This document shows positions 45,028-54,204 of a DNA stretch of 64,000 nt, piece after piece. The stretch comes from Paenibacillus lactis. GTDB taxonomy: Bacteria > Bacillota > Bacilli > Paenibacillales > Paenibacillaceae. The notes beneath the pieces were generated by a model that did not search any database, was not told the DNA's origin, and saw only the letters and a program-made list of their open reading frames with translations. The stretch lies in NCBI RefSeq assembly GCF_017873605.1, contig NZ_JAGGKI010000008.1, positions 1-64,000 of the forward strand. The letters run 5' to 3'. Within the stretch, counting starts at the first letter, position 1. Every line of letters begins with the position of its first letter. The translations under genes and the position numbers were made by a program.

Positions 45028-45948
45028 ATGAAGTACAGACGTCTCGGCAAAACGGAACTGAAGGTATCGGTAGTCGGCGTAGGAACATGGCAATTTGGCG
45101 GTGATTGGGGAAAGGACTTCAACCAAAAGGAAGTCGACGCCATCTTAACCTGTGCGAAGGAGCTCGGTATTAATTTGTTGGATACTGCAGAATGTTACGG
45201 GCCGCACCATTTGTCCGAAAAATTTATCGGTGATTTCTTGTCGCGTGACCGCCGCGAGGATTGGGTGATCGCCTCCAAGTTTGGTCATAGATGGCACGAG
45301 CATTGGGAGGAAGCCTGGGATGCGAAGCAGATCCGGATTCAGCTCGAGGAATCCCTTAAAGCACTGCGTACGGATTACATCGACCTGTATCAATTTCACT
45401 CCGGCTCCGATGCAGTGTTCAATAATGACGATATGTGGACAATGCTGGACAAGCAGGTCCAGGCGGGTACGATACGTCATCTGGGAATTTCCATTGGAAG
45501 CAATACGAACCTGTATCAAACCGACAAGGCCGAGGAGCTTAATGCCAAGGCCATTCAGGTCGTCTATAATCGTCTCGATCAAGCGCCGGAGGAGGAGGTT
45601 CTTCCATCATGCATACGCCAGGACCTCGGCGTATTGGCGAGGGTGCCGCTTGCAAGCGGGTACTTAAGCGGGAAGTACAAGCCGGGGACGGTATTCAGCG
45701 ATAATGTGCGCAAGAACCGTGATCAGGACGAGATCAATGCCAAGCTGAAGCTTGTGGAAGAGATTCATAGGAATGAAGTGCCGGAGGGCGTCCCAATGGC
45801 CGAATGGGCATTGGCCTGGTGCTTGAAGCATCCGGCCGTCAGCTGTGTCATTCCGGGCTGCAAGAGCGTCGAGCAGGTCGAGATGAATGCGAGAGCGGCA
45901 GAGCTGGATATGGTCAGCGACAATCATCCCGGAGCGTGGAAATCATAA
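45028..45948 (+). CDS. Aldo/keto reductase
   Basis: A 306-residue NADPH-dependent oxidoreductase with a TIM barrel. The catalytic tetrad segments are visible: Asp and Tyr in LLDTAECYGPHHLSE, Lys in VIASKFGH and the His of the DLYQFHSG segment. CVIPGCKSVEQVEMNARA is the C-terminal NADP-binding part. ATG 45028 after GGGGTGAGG is better than ATG 45010. The substrate is unknown. It is a single-gene unit. Confidence 0.9.
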   Translation: MKYRRLGKTELKVSVVGVGTWQFGGDWGKDFNQKEVDAILTCAKELGINLLDTAECYGPHHLSEKFIGDFLSRDRREDWVIASKFGHRWHEHWEEAWDAKQIRIQLEESLKALRTDYIDLYQFHSGSDAVFNNDDMWTMLDKQVQAGTIRHLGISIGSNTNLYQTDKAEELNAKAIQVVYNRLDQAPEEEVLPSCIRQDLGVLARVPLASGYLSGKYKPGTVFSDNVRKNRDQDEINAKLKLVEEIHRNEVPEGVPMAEWALAWCLKHPAVSCVIPGCKSVEQVEMNARAAELDMVSDNHPGAWKS

Positions 45949-46021
45949 TAACGATAAATCGAATATGAATTACCGGATCCGTCACGGTGCGATAAGTGAC
46001 TTGTTGATCCGGTAGTAAGCA

Positions 46022-46056
46022 AGCAAAAACACGCCTGAAAAGGCGTGTTTTTTGCT
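46022..46056 (+). terminator. Terminator after the aldo/keto reductase gene
   Basis: AGCAAAAACACGCC (46022-46035) pairs with GGCGTG plus a T-run and GCT (46042-46056) over TGAAAA. A preceding ACCGGATC/GATCCGGT repeat may fold as well. Confidence 0.82.
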
Positions 46057-46190
46057 GGATTCATCCCCCGCAGCTCGTATATAAATCTATTCATTTTGGA
46101 GGGACTAGTACGGGATGATAGACGCTAACCGACAGATTTTGCTATAGTTATGTTATCTTATATAGCTCGAGATTTTCGGGGAGGAACCAG

Positions 46191-47147
46191 ATGAAGCCCA
46201 TTAATCAACTTAGCGTACAAGACGAATTTGTTGGATTTTACTTATTGAAGGAGCTCAATCTCAGGCAAACGAACGGCACGCCGCCGAAGGACTATTTCGA
46301 CATCATCCTGTCGGATTCGAGCGGCCAGATATCAGCCAAGTATTGGGACGTGTCGATTCAGGATAAGGAAACGTTCTTTCCGATGCAGCTGGTCAAAATC
46401 CGGGGGACTGTCCTCAGCTACCGGGATCAGCCTCAGGTAAAAATCAGCCGGATTCGCAAAGCGACCGAGGAGGACGGGGTATCGATCACTGATTTTGTCA
46501 GGGCTGCACCCATACGGCCCATTGATTTGCTGCATACGATCAAGCTGGCAATCCAGGATATTTCGAATCCGGAAGTCAAGCTGATCGTGCAGTATTGCGT
46601 GGATAAGGTGGAGGAGAAGCTGATGCATTATCCGGCTGCCAAGACCTATCACCACGCCTATTTTGCCGGTTTGGCCTACCATATTGTGCGCATGCTCGAG
46701 ATTGGCGATTTCATCTGCAGGCAGCGGCCTTTCCTGAAGCCGGATTTCATCAAGGCCGGCATCATTCTGCATGATATCGCGAAACCCGAAGAGATGATTG
46801 CACAGATGGGGATCGTGACGGACTACAGCAATCAAGGCAAGCTGATCGGACATATCGTCCTGGCGTCCAACTGGATCGTCGAAGCCGCCGTCGCGCATCA
46901 TATTCCGCTCGAATCCGAGGTCGTTCTTGGATTGCAGCATTTGGTCCTGTCCCATCATAATCTGGGAGAGTGGGGAAGCCCGGTTCAGCCGCAGACCGCC
47001 GAAGCGGTCGCGCTTCATCATATCGACCTGCTGGACGCCAAGCTGCAGATGGTAGAGGATGCGCTCGATACGACGGCCGAGAGCGAGCCGTGGACGCCGA
47101 TGGTACGAGGGCTGGACAATAAAGCGATCTACCGGCTTAAGGTCTAG
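46191..47147 (+). CDS. yhaM: 3'-5' exoribonuclease YhaM
   Basis: The 318-residue protein has an N-terminal OB-fold nucleic-acid-binding domain (ISAKYWDVSIQ, VKIRGTVLSYRDQPQVKISRI) and an HD-type phosphohydrolase domain. The HD ligands include HHAYFAGLAYHI, IILHDIAKPEE and HHIPLESEV. Size and layout match B. subtilis YhaM, which trims RNA and DNA 3' ends in the cytosol. GGGGAGG precedes the ATG. The small exporter gene follows 72 nt later. Confidence 0.93.
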   Translation: MKPINQLSVQDEFVGFYLLKELNLRQTNGTPPKDYFDIILSDSSGQISAKYWDVSIQDKETFFPMQLVKIRGTVLSYRDQPQVKISRIRKATEEDGVSITDFVRAAPIRPIDLLHTIKLAIQDISNPEVKLIVQYCVDKVEEKLMHYPAAKTYHHAYFAGLAYHIVRMLEIGDFICRQRPFLKPDFIKAGIILHDIAKPEEMIAQMGIVTDYSNQGKLIGHIVLASNWIVEAAVAHHIPLESEVVLGLQHLVLSHHNLGEWGSPVQPQTAEAVALHHIDLLDAKLQMVEDALDTTAESEPWTPMVRGLDNKAIYRLKV

Positions 47148-47219
47148 CCAACCCTCAACTTGGGCTATAAGTGATCAAATGATCGCTTGGGATGAAGGAT
47201 ATAAAGGGATGATTTCATT

Positions 47220-47663
47220 TTGCTCAACTATATTTGGTTGGCAGCAATCGCATGGTTTATGGGGTTCTTCCCTATGCTGGAAATTTTCATAGCGGTCCCG
47301 GCTGCCAAAGGTTTAGGGCTGGATATCGTTTCTTCCGTGTTCTGGTGCTGGCTCGGGAATTTTTTCGTGATTCCGTTTATTTCTTATTCTTATGACTGGC
47401 TCACCAAATTCGATAAAGTTAAAACCTATTTCATGAAACTGGCAAGCTCCAACGCCTGCAAAAAATTGAATAACGGAGGATTTGCGCTCGTTCTGATTGC
47501 AACGCCTTTATTAGGTTCATGGGGAATTGGAGTTGCGGGAAAAATGATCGGCATGGATCGAAAGCGGCTTTTTTTAGCATCAGCCATAGGCATCGCGATA
47601 TATGGAACGATTGTAGGCATCCTTACTCAACTCGGAATCGAGGCTATTTTCAATCCAAACTAA
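47220..47663 (+). CDS. Small multi-drug export protein (PF06695)
   Basis: The 147-residue membrane protein has about four hydrophobic segments. The FFPMLEIFIAVPAAKGLGL and VLIATPLLGSWGIGVAGKMIGM motifs define the small multi-drug export family (COG2426). It starts with TTG after AAAGGGATGA at a somewhat long spacing. Despite the family name, its substrate is not established. Confidence 0.8.
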   Translation: MLNYIWLAAIAWFMGFFPMLEIFIAVPAAKGLGLDIVSSVFWCWLGNFFVIPFISYSYDWLTKFDKVKTYFMKLASSNACKKLNNGGFALVLIATPLLGSWGIGVAGKMIGMDRKRLFLASAIGIAIYGTIVGILTQLGIEAIFNPN

Positions 47664-47716
47664 CGTTTTTTAGCAGAGCGTTTAAATCCTATTTTCCTAT
47701 TAAAAAAAGAAAGAAG

Positions 47717-47765
47717 AAGGACATCTTCCCAAGAATCCGTACGGATTTAGGAGATGTCCTTTTGC
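47717..47765. terminator. Bidirectional terminator between the small exporter and the sensor kinase
   Basis: AAGGACATCT (47717-47726) pairs with AGATGTCCTT (47752-47761), with the palindrome AATCCGTACGGATT inside. T-rich sequence follows on both strands. The kinase stop codon lies within the hairpin. Confidence 0.78.
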
Positions 47766-49231
47766 TGTACGCCGGAGGGCTGCAGTCCTCCGAGCGGCAG
47801 GGAGAACCGGATGACGGCTCCGCCGTTCACCCGGTTGCCGGCCGATATATTCCCGCCATGATGCCCAACCAGCAGCTTGGCGATATACAGGCCAAGCCCC
47901 GAGTGGCCCTTTAGCCTGGCGGAGCGGACGGATCCTTGATAGAACGGCTTGAACACCTGCTCCAGGTGTTGCTCGGCGAATCCGGTGCCGTTATCCGCAA
48001 CCTCCATCGTGATCTGCGTATCTGCAATTTCCACACGCCATATGATGGTCCCGTTTTCAGGCGTATGCCGGATACTGTTCCCGATCAGATTGTCCAGCAC
48101 TTGGATGATCCGACCGGGATCGAAGACGACGGGAACCTTGGCGGTCCGTTCATCCTTGAATTCCGTTCGGAATGAGATGCTCTTATGATGGCATAAGGAC
48201 TCGTATTCGGCTTTTTTCTCATCCATGAATTCCCCGATGTCGAGTGCAACCGGATTCAAGCGAAAGGATACCTGTTCCATTTCGGTGATCGCGTTCATGT
48301 CCTGCAAAAGATTCGTGGCACGCGATGTATTGCGCTTGATCACCTGAACGTACCGGTTCCGTTTCTCCTCATGCTCCTCCCCGATCATCCGCTCCAAGTT
48401 TTCGGCGTGGCCCTGAATAATCGTCAGCGGCGTGCGCAGGTCGTGGGCCAGCGCGGCAAGCATCGTGCTTCGCTCCTGCTCCAATTGCCATTCCCGCTCG
48501 ATGGAGCGAGCAAGCTCCCTGCGCATGTCCTCGAATGCGTGTGCCAGCTGGTTGACCTCGATCACCGAAGAGTTTCCGTCCATGGCGAATTGCAAATCAC
48601 GGGCCTTAATCCGTTCCGCTCCCTGAAGCAGCTGCTTAAGCGGCCCGCCGATGCTCCGGCTAAACCGCCGGCCGAACAGGTAAGTGAAGATGGTGATGAA
48701 TAGGAACGGAGTCAGGAAAAAAACCAACATTCCAAGAGGAATGAACGGGTTAAACGAGGGATCCGCCGCGCTTACCTTTAACGAATAGCCGACCAGCAGC
48801 GCTCCGAGCAGCTCGCCACGGTCCGATAGGACCGGAATGTTCTGAATGATTTGGTTGACGCCGCTTTCCGTTTTATTTAATCGGGACACCAAGTCCTGCT
48901 GGGTGTGCTCCTTCTCCAGCGTGAGATTTCCGTACAAGGGTTCGCCTGATAAAGCCATGACCTTATAGGATAACCCCTCGGAAGGGATGAGTCGCTTAAG
49001 CTCAGCCTGTCCCTGACCGCTCATGATCGATTCGCCGTTTGTACGCGCATACTCAGAGATGGCAGGGATCTGTGCTTCATAGTGATTAGCCGGAAGCAGG
49101 ACGCCTTGGTTGAACAAATAGTTGAGAAGAATTATAAGCAGCCCCCACGTTGCAAGCGTTGCGAGCAAACTGCAGGTTAGGATGGAGGCGAAATGACGGG
49201 CGAAGGTGCTTTTGATTGACCGCGCCTTCAT
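47747..49231 (-). CDS. Membrane sensor histidine kinase
   Basis: The 494-residue two-component sensor has TM1 near the N-terminus (LLATLATWGLLIILLNYLF) and an extracytoplasmic sensor of about 120 residues. TM2 (IPLGMLVFFLTPFLFITIFTYLF) and a HAMP domain follow, then HisKA with the phospho-His in LAALAHDLRTPLT and a HATPase with N-box DNLIGNSIRHTPENG, DNGTGF and GHSGLGLYIAKLL. ATG 49231 overlaps the regulator stop as ATGA and has GGGAAGTGA upstream, so it is preferred over 49246. Its signal is unknown. Confidence 0.92.
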   Translation of the reverse strand: MKARSIKSTFARHFASILTCSLLATLATWGLLIILLNYLFNQGVLLPANHYEAQIPAISEYARTNGESIMSGQGQAELKRLIPSEGLSYKVMALSGEPLYGNLTLEKEHTQQDLVSRLNKTESGVNQIIQNIPVLSDRGELLGALLVGYSLKVSAADPSFNPFIPLGMLVFFLTPFLFITIFTYLFGRRFSRSIGGPLKQLLQGAERIKARDLQFAMDGNSSVIEVNQLAHAFEDMRRELARSIEREWQLEQERSTMLAALAHDLRTPLTIIQGHAENLERMIGEEHEEKRNRYVQVIKRNTSRATNLLQDMNAITEMEQVSFRLNPVALDIGEFMDEKKAEYESLCHHKSISFRTEFKDERTAKVPVVFDPGRIIQVLDNLIGNSIRHTPENGTIIWRVEIADTQITMEVADNGTGFAEQHLEQVFKPFYQGSVRSARLKGHSGLGLYIAKLLVGHHGGNISAGNRVNGGAVIRFSLPLGGLQPSGVQQKDIS

Positions 49232-49944
49232 GATTTCACTTCCCATTTATAGCCGATGCCCCATACGGTTTGAATATAGGTTCTTTCTTCGGATACAGCG
49301 GCCAGCTTGGAGCGGATTTTTTTGACATGCTCCGTGATGGTGGCGTCATCGCCCTCTGCGTCATATCCCCACAGCTTCTCGTAGATTTGCTCCCGTGTAA
49401 AAACCTGTCCCTGATGCATGGCGAGGAGCTCAAGAATCATGAATTCCTTGTTCGTCAAAACGATCTCCTGCCCCCGGCAGGTTACGGTTCGGCCGAGGCA
49501 ATCGACCGTTAAAGGCGGAAAGCGGAGGATGCCCTGCTCCTTCTGCGTGCGGATCCGCTGCTCCCGGCGGAGATGGGCGTGAACTCTCGCTTTCAGCTCA
49601 GCCATGCTGAACGGCTTCAGTAAATAATCGTCCCCTCCGGCTGCCAAGCCCCGAATGCGGTCTACCTCGCTCTGGCTTGCGCTCAAAAAGACGATCGGGC
49701 AGGTCATCGTTTCCCGGAGCACGCGGCATACCTCAAAGCCGTTCATATCGGGCATCATTACGTCCAGGATGATCAAGGAAGGCTCAAGCTTACATAGGCT
49801 CAGCGCCTCCTGCCCGCTCGCTGCAGTCAGCACTTGGTAGCCGTCGAGCTCAAGCGCGTCGCGTATAAATGAGACGATGTCCTCTTCGTCGTCGACAAGC
49901 AGAATCGTCTCGTTTAATCGGTTCATGTCGTTGTTTTCCTCCAA
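49228..49944 (-). CDS. OmpR/PhoB-type response regulator
   Basis: The 238-residue regulator has a receiver domain (acidic pocket VDDEED, phospho-acceptor Asp in LIILDVMMPDMNG, Lys in LLKPFS) and a winged-helix DNA-binding domain (LTNKEFMILELLAMHQGQVFTREQIYEKLWG). It is translationally coupled to the kinase downstream. Its targets are unknown; the divergent DUF418 gene is a candidate from position. Confidence 0.94.
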   Translation of the reverse strand: MEENNDMNRLNETILLVDDEEDIVSFIRDALELDGYQVLTAASGQEALSLCKLEPSLIILDVMMPDMNGFEVCRVLRETMTCPIVFLSASQSEVDRIRGLAAGGDDYLLKPFSMAELKARVHAHLRREQRIRTQKEQGILRFPPLTVDCLGRTVTCRGQEIVLTNKEFMILELLAMHQGQVFTREQIYEKLWGYDAEGDDATITEHVKKIRSKLAAVSEERTYIQTVWGIGYKWEVKS

Positions 49945-50120
49945 TCGCTAAACCTGCGAGAATCAGGATCTTCATAGTCTATATCAATTTTCTAAAGAAA
50001 GAATAAAGAATCCCCCGTTCGTTGAACCAAAATCATAGATCCGGCAACGGGATAGCGGACTTTATAGATTCTTTATCATTGTACCTTAACCTTGGAATAC
50101 ATGGGTAAGGAGGGAAATGA

Positions 50121-51350
50121 ATGGACAGGAATTCGCAACAACGCTTGACGAAGATCGACAGTTTGAGGGGATTGGCGTTATTCGGCATATTTTTAGTCAA
50201 TATTACGTTCTTTACGACCTCGCTCCAGACGATCTCCTTCGGCGTCGAATTATGGAACGGATGGCTGGATCAAGGACTGATGCTGCTGCGCGGCATTTTG
50301 ATCGACGGGAAATTCATCTTGATTTTTTCTTTTCTGTTCGGCTTCGGCATGGTGTTAATGCAGGAGAGCAGCCGGAGGAAAGGAGGCCGGTTTCATCGCA
50401 TATACACGCGCAGGCTGTTGGCCTTGCTGGTGTTCGGGCTGCTGCACGGCCTGCTGATCTGGTATGGCGACATCCTGACACATTACGCCATTCTGGGGTT
50501 TGTACTGCTGCTGTTTCACCGCTGTAAGCCGCGTACGCTGCTGATCTGGTCGGTGGCGCTGCTCCTGGTTGTTCCGGTCCTGCTGACGGGAGCCAGCCTG
50601 CTGTCACCCGGCGCCGGAAGCCAAGCGTTCGAGCCGATAAGCCAAGCGGATGCCTATCGGATGGGGATTTACTTTCAAGAACGCGATGCGGCCATTTACG
50701 GCGAGGGCACGTTTTTTCAGATCACGGCTCAGCGCATCAATGATTACATCGCCTCGTTGTTCAACATGCTTGTCTTTTATCCGCAAATTCTCGGGATGTT
50801 CCTGCTGGGCGCTTACTTCTGCAAACAGCGGATTCTTCATGATGCGGACGGAAACCGTAAGATTATAGCAAGACTGATTTTGCTCGGGGCGCTCATCGGT
50901 TTTCCGCTTCAAGTGATGATGTCGCTGGCAAAAGGGCTTCCGACCTGGGTCGAAGCGGTCTCCCTGTTCGTGGGGGCGCCGCTGGTGACGCTGGCCTATA
51001 TCGGTGCATTCGCCCGTTTATACCAGAACAGCCGCTGGAATAACGTGCTGAATGCACTATCCCGCCCGGGAAAAATGGCGTTTACCAATTATTTGCTTCA
51101 ATCCGTCATCTGCGGTTTGATCTTCTACGGCTACGGGCTCGGGTGGTTCGGCAAGGTCGCGCCCGCGGCGCAAATGCTGCTGGCGTTGTTCATCTTCGCC
51201 CTGCAAACGGCGTTCAGTATATGGTGGCTAAGACGGTTTCCAATCGGGCCATTGGAATATGTGTGGCGGCTGGTCACCTATTGGGGGAACCCTGTAAAGC
51301 GGAGCGGGCAAGACGTATCGCATCCCCGGCAGCAACGCGGCACCTTATAA
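50121..51350 (+). CDS. DUF418/YeiB-like membrane protein
   Basis: The 409-residue multi-pass membrane protein has about ten hydrophobic segments. The N-terminal signature is KIDSLRGLALFGIFLVNITFF, and the C-terminal DUF418 domain includes RPGKMAFTNYLLQSVICGLIFYGYGLGWFG and FPIGPLEYVWRLVTYW. Function is unknown; relatives of acyltransferase-like membrane proteins share this layout. AAGGAGGG precedes the ATG. It diverges from the two-component genes, which may regulate it. Confidence 0.87.
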   Translation: MDRNSQQRLTKIDSLRGLALFGIFLVNITFFTTSLQTISFGVELWNGWLDQGLMLLRGILIDGKFILIFSFLFGFGMVLMQESSRRKGGRFHRIYTRRLLALLVFGLLHGLLIWYGDILTHYAILGFVLLLFHRCKPRTLLIWSVALLLVVPVLLTGASLLSPGAGSQAFEPISQADAYRMGIYFQERDAAIYGEGTFFQITAQRINDYIASLFNMLVFYPQILGMFLLGAYFCKQRILHDADGNRKIIARLILLGALIGFPLQVMMSLAKGLPTWVEAVSLFVGAPLVTLAYIGAFARLYQNSRWNNVLNALSRPGKMAFTNYLLQSVICGLIFYGYGLGWFGKVAPAAQMLLALFIFALQTAFSIWWLRRFPIGPLEYVWRLVTYWGNPVKRSGQDVSHPRQQRGTL

Positions 51351-51373
51351 AATCTTTAACAGGGTTATTTTAC

Positions 51374-51408
51374 GACTCCTCGTCCCTCGCGGCGGGAGTC
51401 TCTTTTTT
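51374..51408 (+). terminator. Terminator after the DUF418 gene
   Basis: GACTCC (51374-51379) pairs with GGAGTC (51395-51400) around a GC-rich loop and is followed by TCTTTTTTT. Up to 51525 only two small hairpins, GAAGTC/GACTTC and GCGG/CCGC types, are seen. Confidence 0.78.
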
Positions 51409-51525
51409 TGACCATACGAAGCTAGAGGGGGTTCCCATGAAGTCTCTTCAATGACTTCGAGGCGGTTTGACTGCCGCTCTTGCTAATCGGAACAAGAGGG
51501 AGCCGTATACAGGACAGAAGGCTCG

Positions 51526-51553
51526 TTTAAGCATGAAAATCGTATTATATAAT
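51526..51553 (+). promoter_or_regulatory. Candidate promoter of the AraC sensor-regulator gene
   Basis: TTTAAG (51526-51531), 16-nt spacer, TATAAT (51548-51553). The -10 box is consensus and the -35 box is weak, which suits an activated or modestly expressed regulator gene. Confidence 0.5.
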
Positions 51554-51646
51554 TTGAAAGTGCATTATCAATATTTAAGATGAGTTGTGCGATCCTGAAA
51601 GGATTGCGTTATGATGCTAGGTATAACACGATGGAGGTGGAGGGAT

Positions 51647-53938
51647 ATGGCAGGATCGGCAATGATGCGTGACAGACGATTCATGCGCAGAAGAGTGTTT
51701 ATGACTTTGCTGCTGTCGTACTTATTGATCTTGCTTTTTCCGGGGCTTGTTTTTGCCGCAGTCTATAATCGAATCGAGGGCGTCATGGTAGATAACGCGA
51801 ATAAGCTGAACCAGGCTTTGATTCAGCAGGCGCAGCAGATTGTTGACAGCAAACTAGAGGAGATGTACCAGCTTTCACGCAACATTACGTCCCATCCAGA
51901 TATGAAAGCGCTTTTAAGCATGGATGGCATAACGAACGGCAAAGAGAACTATGCCTTCTACAATTTCATGGAGGAAATACAGCGGTACAAAAACAACAAC
52001 AGCTTTGTCCGCGAACTGTACATCTACTTCCGGAACAGCGACATCGTTCTGACGCCGGGTCTGAAAACGAGTGCCCATTTGTTCTATTCGAGGCTTTACG
52101 CATACAATGGCATGACGTATGAGCAGTGGAAGGACCAAATATTGAATGCTCCTCATTATAATTCATTTCTTCCGGTGGAACCCATCGGCCGGCCCAATGA
52201 TAAAACGGAAATGCTGACCTATGTTCACTCGTTGCCGTCGGGCGAGAGACGCGCTCCCGAAGGCGCCTTGGTGATGTTAATCGATAAACGGCAAATTCAT
52301 ACATGGCTGGAGGAAATCACCCGGTCGAATCAAGGGACGATCTATATTAAGAACGCTGAAGGGCAGGTTTTGCTGCATACGGGAAGCGGCGAGAGCCTTA
52401 TGACAATGCAGGAGGGGAATCCGAGCACGATCAGCGTGTCGGCTCATTCCGCGCGCAGCGGGTGGGAGTATGTGTCCGCTGTGCCGGATGAGGTATTTTG
52501 GGGAAAAGTAGGGACCGTCAAAAACTGGGCGCTCAGCGTGCTGTTCATCTATTTATTCGGGGGGATCGGCGCCTGCGCCTTCTTAACCTATCGGGCGTAT
52601 CAGCCGGTGCGGGAAATCATCCGATTGATTTCGGAAAAAAAGCAGCCGAGCCCTTCCGCTTACGGCAACGAATACGAATTCATCAAGACTGCCGTGAAGG
52701 ATGCTTTTGTCCAGAAGGATGCAATAAACGACAGGCTCAAGGAGCAGGTGCCCGTCATCCGCTCCCACTTCCTGCAGCGGCTGCTGAAAGGTCATGTGGA
52801 TGCCCAAGCGGTATCGGACCATTCGCTGGAATTCATGGAGATCGGGTTCAGGCATGCTTACTTTGGCGTCGCGTTGATCAAGCTGTGCGGAATGGGAGCG
52901 GAGGAACAGGAGAAGACGGAGAGGGTCTGGGCGATCATGCGTTTTCTGACAGGGAAGCTCGTGGAAGACCACCCGCTTTACTGTTTTCATTGCGTGGAGC
53001 TGGACAAGGATCTGGTTGCCGTCGTACTCAATGTTTCCGAGAAGGATCACCATCAAAAAGCATCGCTGTACGAATGGCTGGGGAATATTCAGGAACTGAT
53101 CAGCGGGCAGTTCGAGACCGGCGTGATCGTTGCCTTGAGCGATCTCCACCCGGGCATGGAACAGGTCCCCGTATGTATGGACGAAAGCATGAAAGCGCTG
53201 GATTATTCCATTTTCACGGAGAACCGGTCCGTGCTCGTCTACGATGATATGAAGCACAGGTCGGGACTGGTCTACGATTTCCCGGTGGACACCGAGGTTC
53301 AGATCATTCACGCGGTGAAGAACGGGGAAACGGAAAAGGTCGAGCAGCTAATTGGAAACCTATACCGCAGCAATTTAGAGATGGAGCATAAGGAGCCGGA
53401 GCTGGCGAGACTGCTGTTCGCCAATCTGCTCAGCACGCTGCTCAAGCTTTTGAACGCCCTGAATCTAAAATACGAGGATCTGTTCGAACCCGGGCTGAAA
53501 CCGCTGGAGGTCATCAACAAAGCGGATAGCGTCGAGGACATGTATGCCTTTGTGCTGTCGCTCTTTCAACAAGTTTGCGAGCAGGTGCGAAAGAAACGTG
53601 TAAACAATGCATCGGCGGTCGTGGATAAGGCCAAGGCCTATTTGGAGCAGAACGCGGATGACGCCATGCTGAGCCTGGCCGCGGTTGCGGAGCATTTTCA
53701 CATTACGCCTCAGTATCTGTCCGGGCTGTTCAAGAAGAGCAGCGGCATGAACATGTCGGACTATCTCGCCCAGATCCGCATTCGAAAGGCCAAGGAACTG
53801 ATGAACGACCCGGATATTACCATTTCTCAAATCGCCCGCCTCGTCGGATACAACAATGATGTCGGATTCATCCGCGTATTCAAAAAGCATGAAGGGATCA
53901 CGCCGGGGAAATACAAAACATTGGTTGAAAACAAGTAG
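51647..53938 (+). CDS. Membrane-bound AraC-type sensor-regulator
   Basis: The 763-residue one-component regulator is common beside Paenibacillus sugar importers. TM1 (VFMTLLLSYLLILLFPGLVF) leads to an extracytoplasmic Cache-like sensor (about 40-290), and TM2 lies near 298-320 (VLFIYLFGGIGACAFLTY). A cytosolic linker and a C-terminal double HTH of AraC type follow (LSLAAVAEHFHITPQYLSGLFKKSSG and ISQIARLVGYNNDVGFIRVFKKHEGITPGKY). ATG 51647 after GGAGGTGGAGGG is preferred over ATG 51611. It probably senses extracellular oligosaccharide and activates the importer/lyase operon downstream. Confidence 0.9.
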   Translation: MAGSAMMRDRRFMRRRVFMTLLLSYLLILLFPGLVFAAVYNRIEGVMVDNANKLNQALIQQAQQIVDSKLEEMYQLSRNITSHPDMKALLSMDGITNGKENYAFYNFMEEIQRYKNNNSFVRELYIYFRNSDIVLTPGLKTSAHLFYSRLYAYNGMTYEQWKDQILNAPHYNSFLPVEPIGRPNDKTEMLTYVHSLPSGERRAPEGALVMLIDKRQIHTWLEEITRSNQGTIYIKNAEGQVLLHTGSGESLMTMQEGNPSTISVSAHSARSGWEYVSAVPDEVFWGKVGTVKNWALSVLFIYLFGGIGACAFLTYRAYQPVREIIRLISEKKQPSPSAYGNEYEFIKTAVKDAFVQKDAINDRLKEQVPVIRSHFLQRLLKGHVDAQAVSDHSLEFMEIGFRHAYFGVALIKLCGMGAEEQEKTERVWAIMRFLTGKLVEDHPLYCFHCVELDKDLVAVVLNVSEKDHHQKASLYEWLGNIQELISGQFETGVIVALSDLHPGMEQVPVCMDESMKALDYSIFTENRSVLVYDDMKHRSGLVYDFPVDTEVQIIHAVKNGETEKVEQLIGNLYRSNLEMEHKEPELARLLFANLLSTLLKLLNALNLKYEDLFEPGLKPLEVINKADSVEDMYAFVLSLFQQVCEQVRKKRVNNASAVVDKAKAYLEQNADDAMLSLAAVAEHFHITPQYLSGLFKKSSGMNMSDYLAQIRIRKAKELMNDPDITISQIARLVGYNNDVGFIRVFKKHEGITPGKYKTLVENK

Positions 53939-53961
53939 TTGTCTAGCAACTGCTTGTTTTC
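53927..53961 (+). terminator. Terminator overlapping the AraC gene stop codon
   Basis: GAAAACAAGTAGTTG (53927-53941) pairs with CAACTGCTTGTTTTC (53947-53961) with one G-T pair. The stop codon is inside the stem. The gap to 54204 is AT-rich and holds the cre-like site below. Confidence 0.7.
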
Positions 53962-54083
53962 TGTTTATGCACTCTAATTTGTTACATGTGAGTTAATAAA
54001 TATCACATAACGTGAAGGTTATAGAACGATTTCGTAAACATTGTAAACGAAATATTAAAAATTGCGTCTTCATTCTGAAGAAA

Positions 54084-54097
54084 TGTAAACGGTATTA
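54084..54097 (+). promoter_or_regulatory. cre-like site before the second sugar-importer operon
   Basis: TGTAAACGGTATTA matches the cre consensus at 13 of 14 positions. It lies about 108 nt upstream of the binding-protein gene. No convincing promoter hexamers were found next to it. Confidence 0.42.
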
Positions 54098-54204
54098 GAA
54101 ATTTTGGCAATGTACGAAAGCGCGACCATTCCCTAAAATTCAAGGAGAACCCGATAAGGGGAGCGATATTCGCAGGATGAACACGAGGAGGGGGAATAGT
54201 TAAA